Shown: in pieces, positions 63,613-64,000 of the stretch
Position numbering within the stretch: the stretch's first letter is position 1
Layout: each line of letters opens with the position of its first letter
NCBI GenBank assembly: GCA_964498785.1
Contig: CAZCJL010000011.1
Location: 1 to 64,000 of the forward strand
Origin: Mariaggregatimicrobium sp964498785
GTDB lineage: Bacteria; Zhuqueibacterota; Zhuqueibacteria; Thermofontimicrobiales; Thiofontviventaceae
Length of the DNA: 64,000 nucleotides
Direction of reading: 5' to 3'
Notes under the pieces: generated by a model
Seen by the model: only the letters and a program-made list of their open reading frames with translations
Told to the model about the DNA's origin: nothing
The model's database searches: none
Made by a program: the position numbers and the translations under genes

Positions 63613-63655
63613 GATTTTTGATTTAATGCGTGGTACTAAAGTTAAATCAAAAATC
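63613..63655. promoter_or_regulatory. 13-bp inverted repeat upstream of the carboxypeptidase
   Basis: GATTTTTGATTTA (63613-63625) and TAAATCAAAAATC (63643-63655) are exact inverse complements around a 17-nt centre. A minus-strand TTGACA lies just outside at 63666-63661, so the repeat would overlap the promoter spacer and start. It could be an operator. Confidence 0.4.
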
Positions 63656-63806
63656 GATAAATGTCAACACTAAATATAATTCAGCAAAACACAGAAATTG
63701 ACGATATATTATAGTATTCAGAAATATGTACAGAAATAATACATGTCGTTATTTTGTTACGCTGTCAGGCAATAAATTTCCCCTGTCATAAATCAAAGGA
63801 TGTAAA

Positions 63807-64000
63807 ATGCATAGTAAGAAATTTTTTTACCGAATCATTCTAATCATAATCGTGCTTCTTTCTGGTCAATTAAGCAGCACTAGTGCAGCACAATTAACAA
63901 TTGCGGTCATGGATTTTAAAAATAACTCTCCGGTATCATCAGAAGAATTAAAACCAATGCAACAGGGGCTTGCTGATATGATGATTACTACTCTTTCGCA
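63807..64000 (+). CDS. CsgG/TolB-like secreted protein, N-terminal part
   Basis: The open frame runs off the window end; 64 codons are visible. AAAGGA precedes the ATG. A signal peptide (MHSKKFFYRIILIIIVLLSG, cleavage near AA) is followed by LTIAVMDFKNNSP and QQGLADMMITTLS, the opening strand and helix typical of CsgG, FlgO or TolB-N-like domains that build outer-membrane secretion or signalling assemblies. The full length and later domains cannot be seen. Confidence 0.6.
   Translation, partial: MHSKKFFYRIILIIIVLLSGQLSSTSAAQLTIAVMDFKNNSPVSSEELKPMQQGLADMMITTLS

Overview
The window looks like chromosome of a free-living Gram-negative bacterium of the FCB superphylum, close in style to Calditrichota, KSB1 or Marinimicrobia-type lineages. 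The reasons are seven secreted proteins ending in a type IX secretion (T9SS) sorting domain with the NYPNPFN-type motif, a DUF5683 protein, a phosphorylated-serine type TrpB2, and moderate to low GC. This placement is an inference from gene content. No rRNA, tRNA, CRISPR array, transposase or prophage gene was recognised.

Layout. 0.35-5 kb: a short DnaE-type polymerase, a small P-loop kinase and a permuted papain-like enzyme. 4.9-6.2 kb: a decayed zone with remnants of a CPBP protease and an outer-membrane-type protein, plus an overlooked 52-residue membrane peptide. 6.2-13.7 kb (minus): a stress and regulatory block with a nucleotidyltransferase overlapping a TPR-AAA+ sigma54-type activator, a truncated Rel (p)ppGpp synthetase, and a receiver-TM-lytic transglycosylase fusion. 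13.8-17.9 kb (plus): asnB, a YdjC-like deacetylase and ddl. 17.9-24.7 kb (minus): a TM1266-like regulator, a zinc ribbon protein, ppc, an acyl-CoA synthetase and an APC permease. 24.9-33.4 kb (plus): tex, a lipoprotein, a GAF-AAA+ activator overlapping a Ser/Thr kinase, a Kelch/T9SS protein behind a candidate sigma54 promoter, and a DUF5683 protein.

33.5-36.1 kb (minus) holds the most striking system. A good sigma70-type promoter is followed by a 36-codon leader peptide carrying five Trp codons in a six-codon stretch, an alternative antiterminator/terminator pair, an SbnI/SerK-like (ParB-fold) putative free-serine kinase, and TrpB2. Because TrpB2 enzymes are known to use O-phosphoserine, this reads as a tryptophan-attenuated serine to O-phosphoserine to tryptophan operon. 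The leader peptide and terminator are read directly from the sequence; the pathway is inference.

36.1-38.3 kb (minus): an inositol monophosphatase family enzyme and an NtrC-type response regulator, behind a promoter overlapped by a palindrome. 38.5-57.4 kb (minus): about 19 kb of six secreted proteins, all with cohesin-like modules and T9SS signals. Three share FG-GAP propeller, dockerin-like, cohesin-like and sorting domains; one is a 2387-residue malectin-rich giant carrying a nearly perfect 1374-bp in-frame tandem duplication. 58-64 kb: a small membrane protein, a PAS histidine kinase with a Cys cluster, an archaeal-style ThyA homologue, a creatininase-family amidohydrolase, a zinc ribbon protein, a T9SS-exported M14 carboxypeptidase, and the start of a CsgG/TolB-like lipoprotein-associated gene cut by the window edge. 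A repeated intergenic element of about 0.42 kb with inverted ends and a covarying hairpin occurs at 51.7-52.1 and 61.85-62.27 kb.
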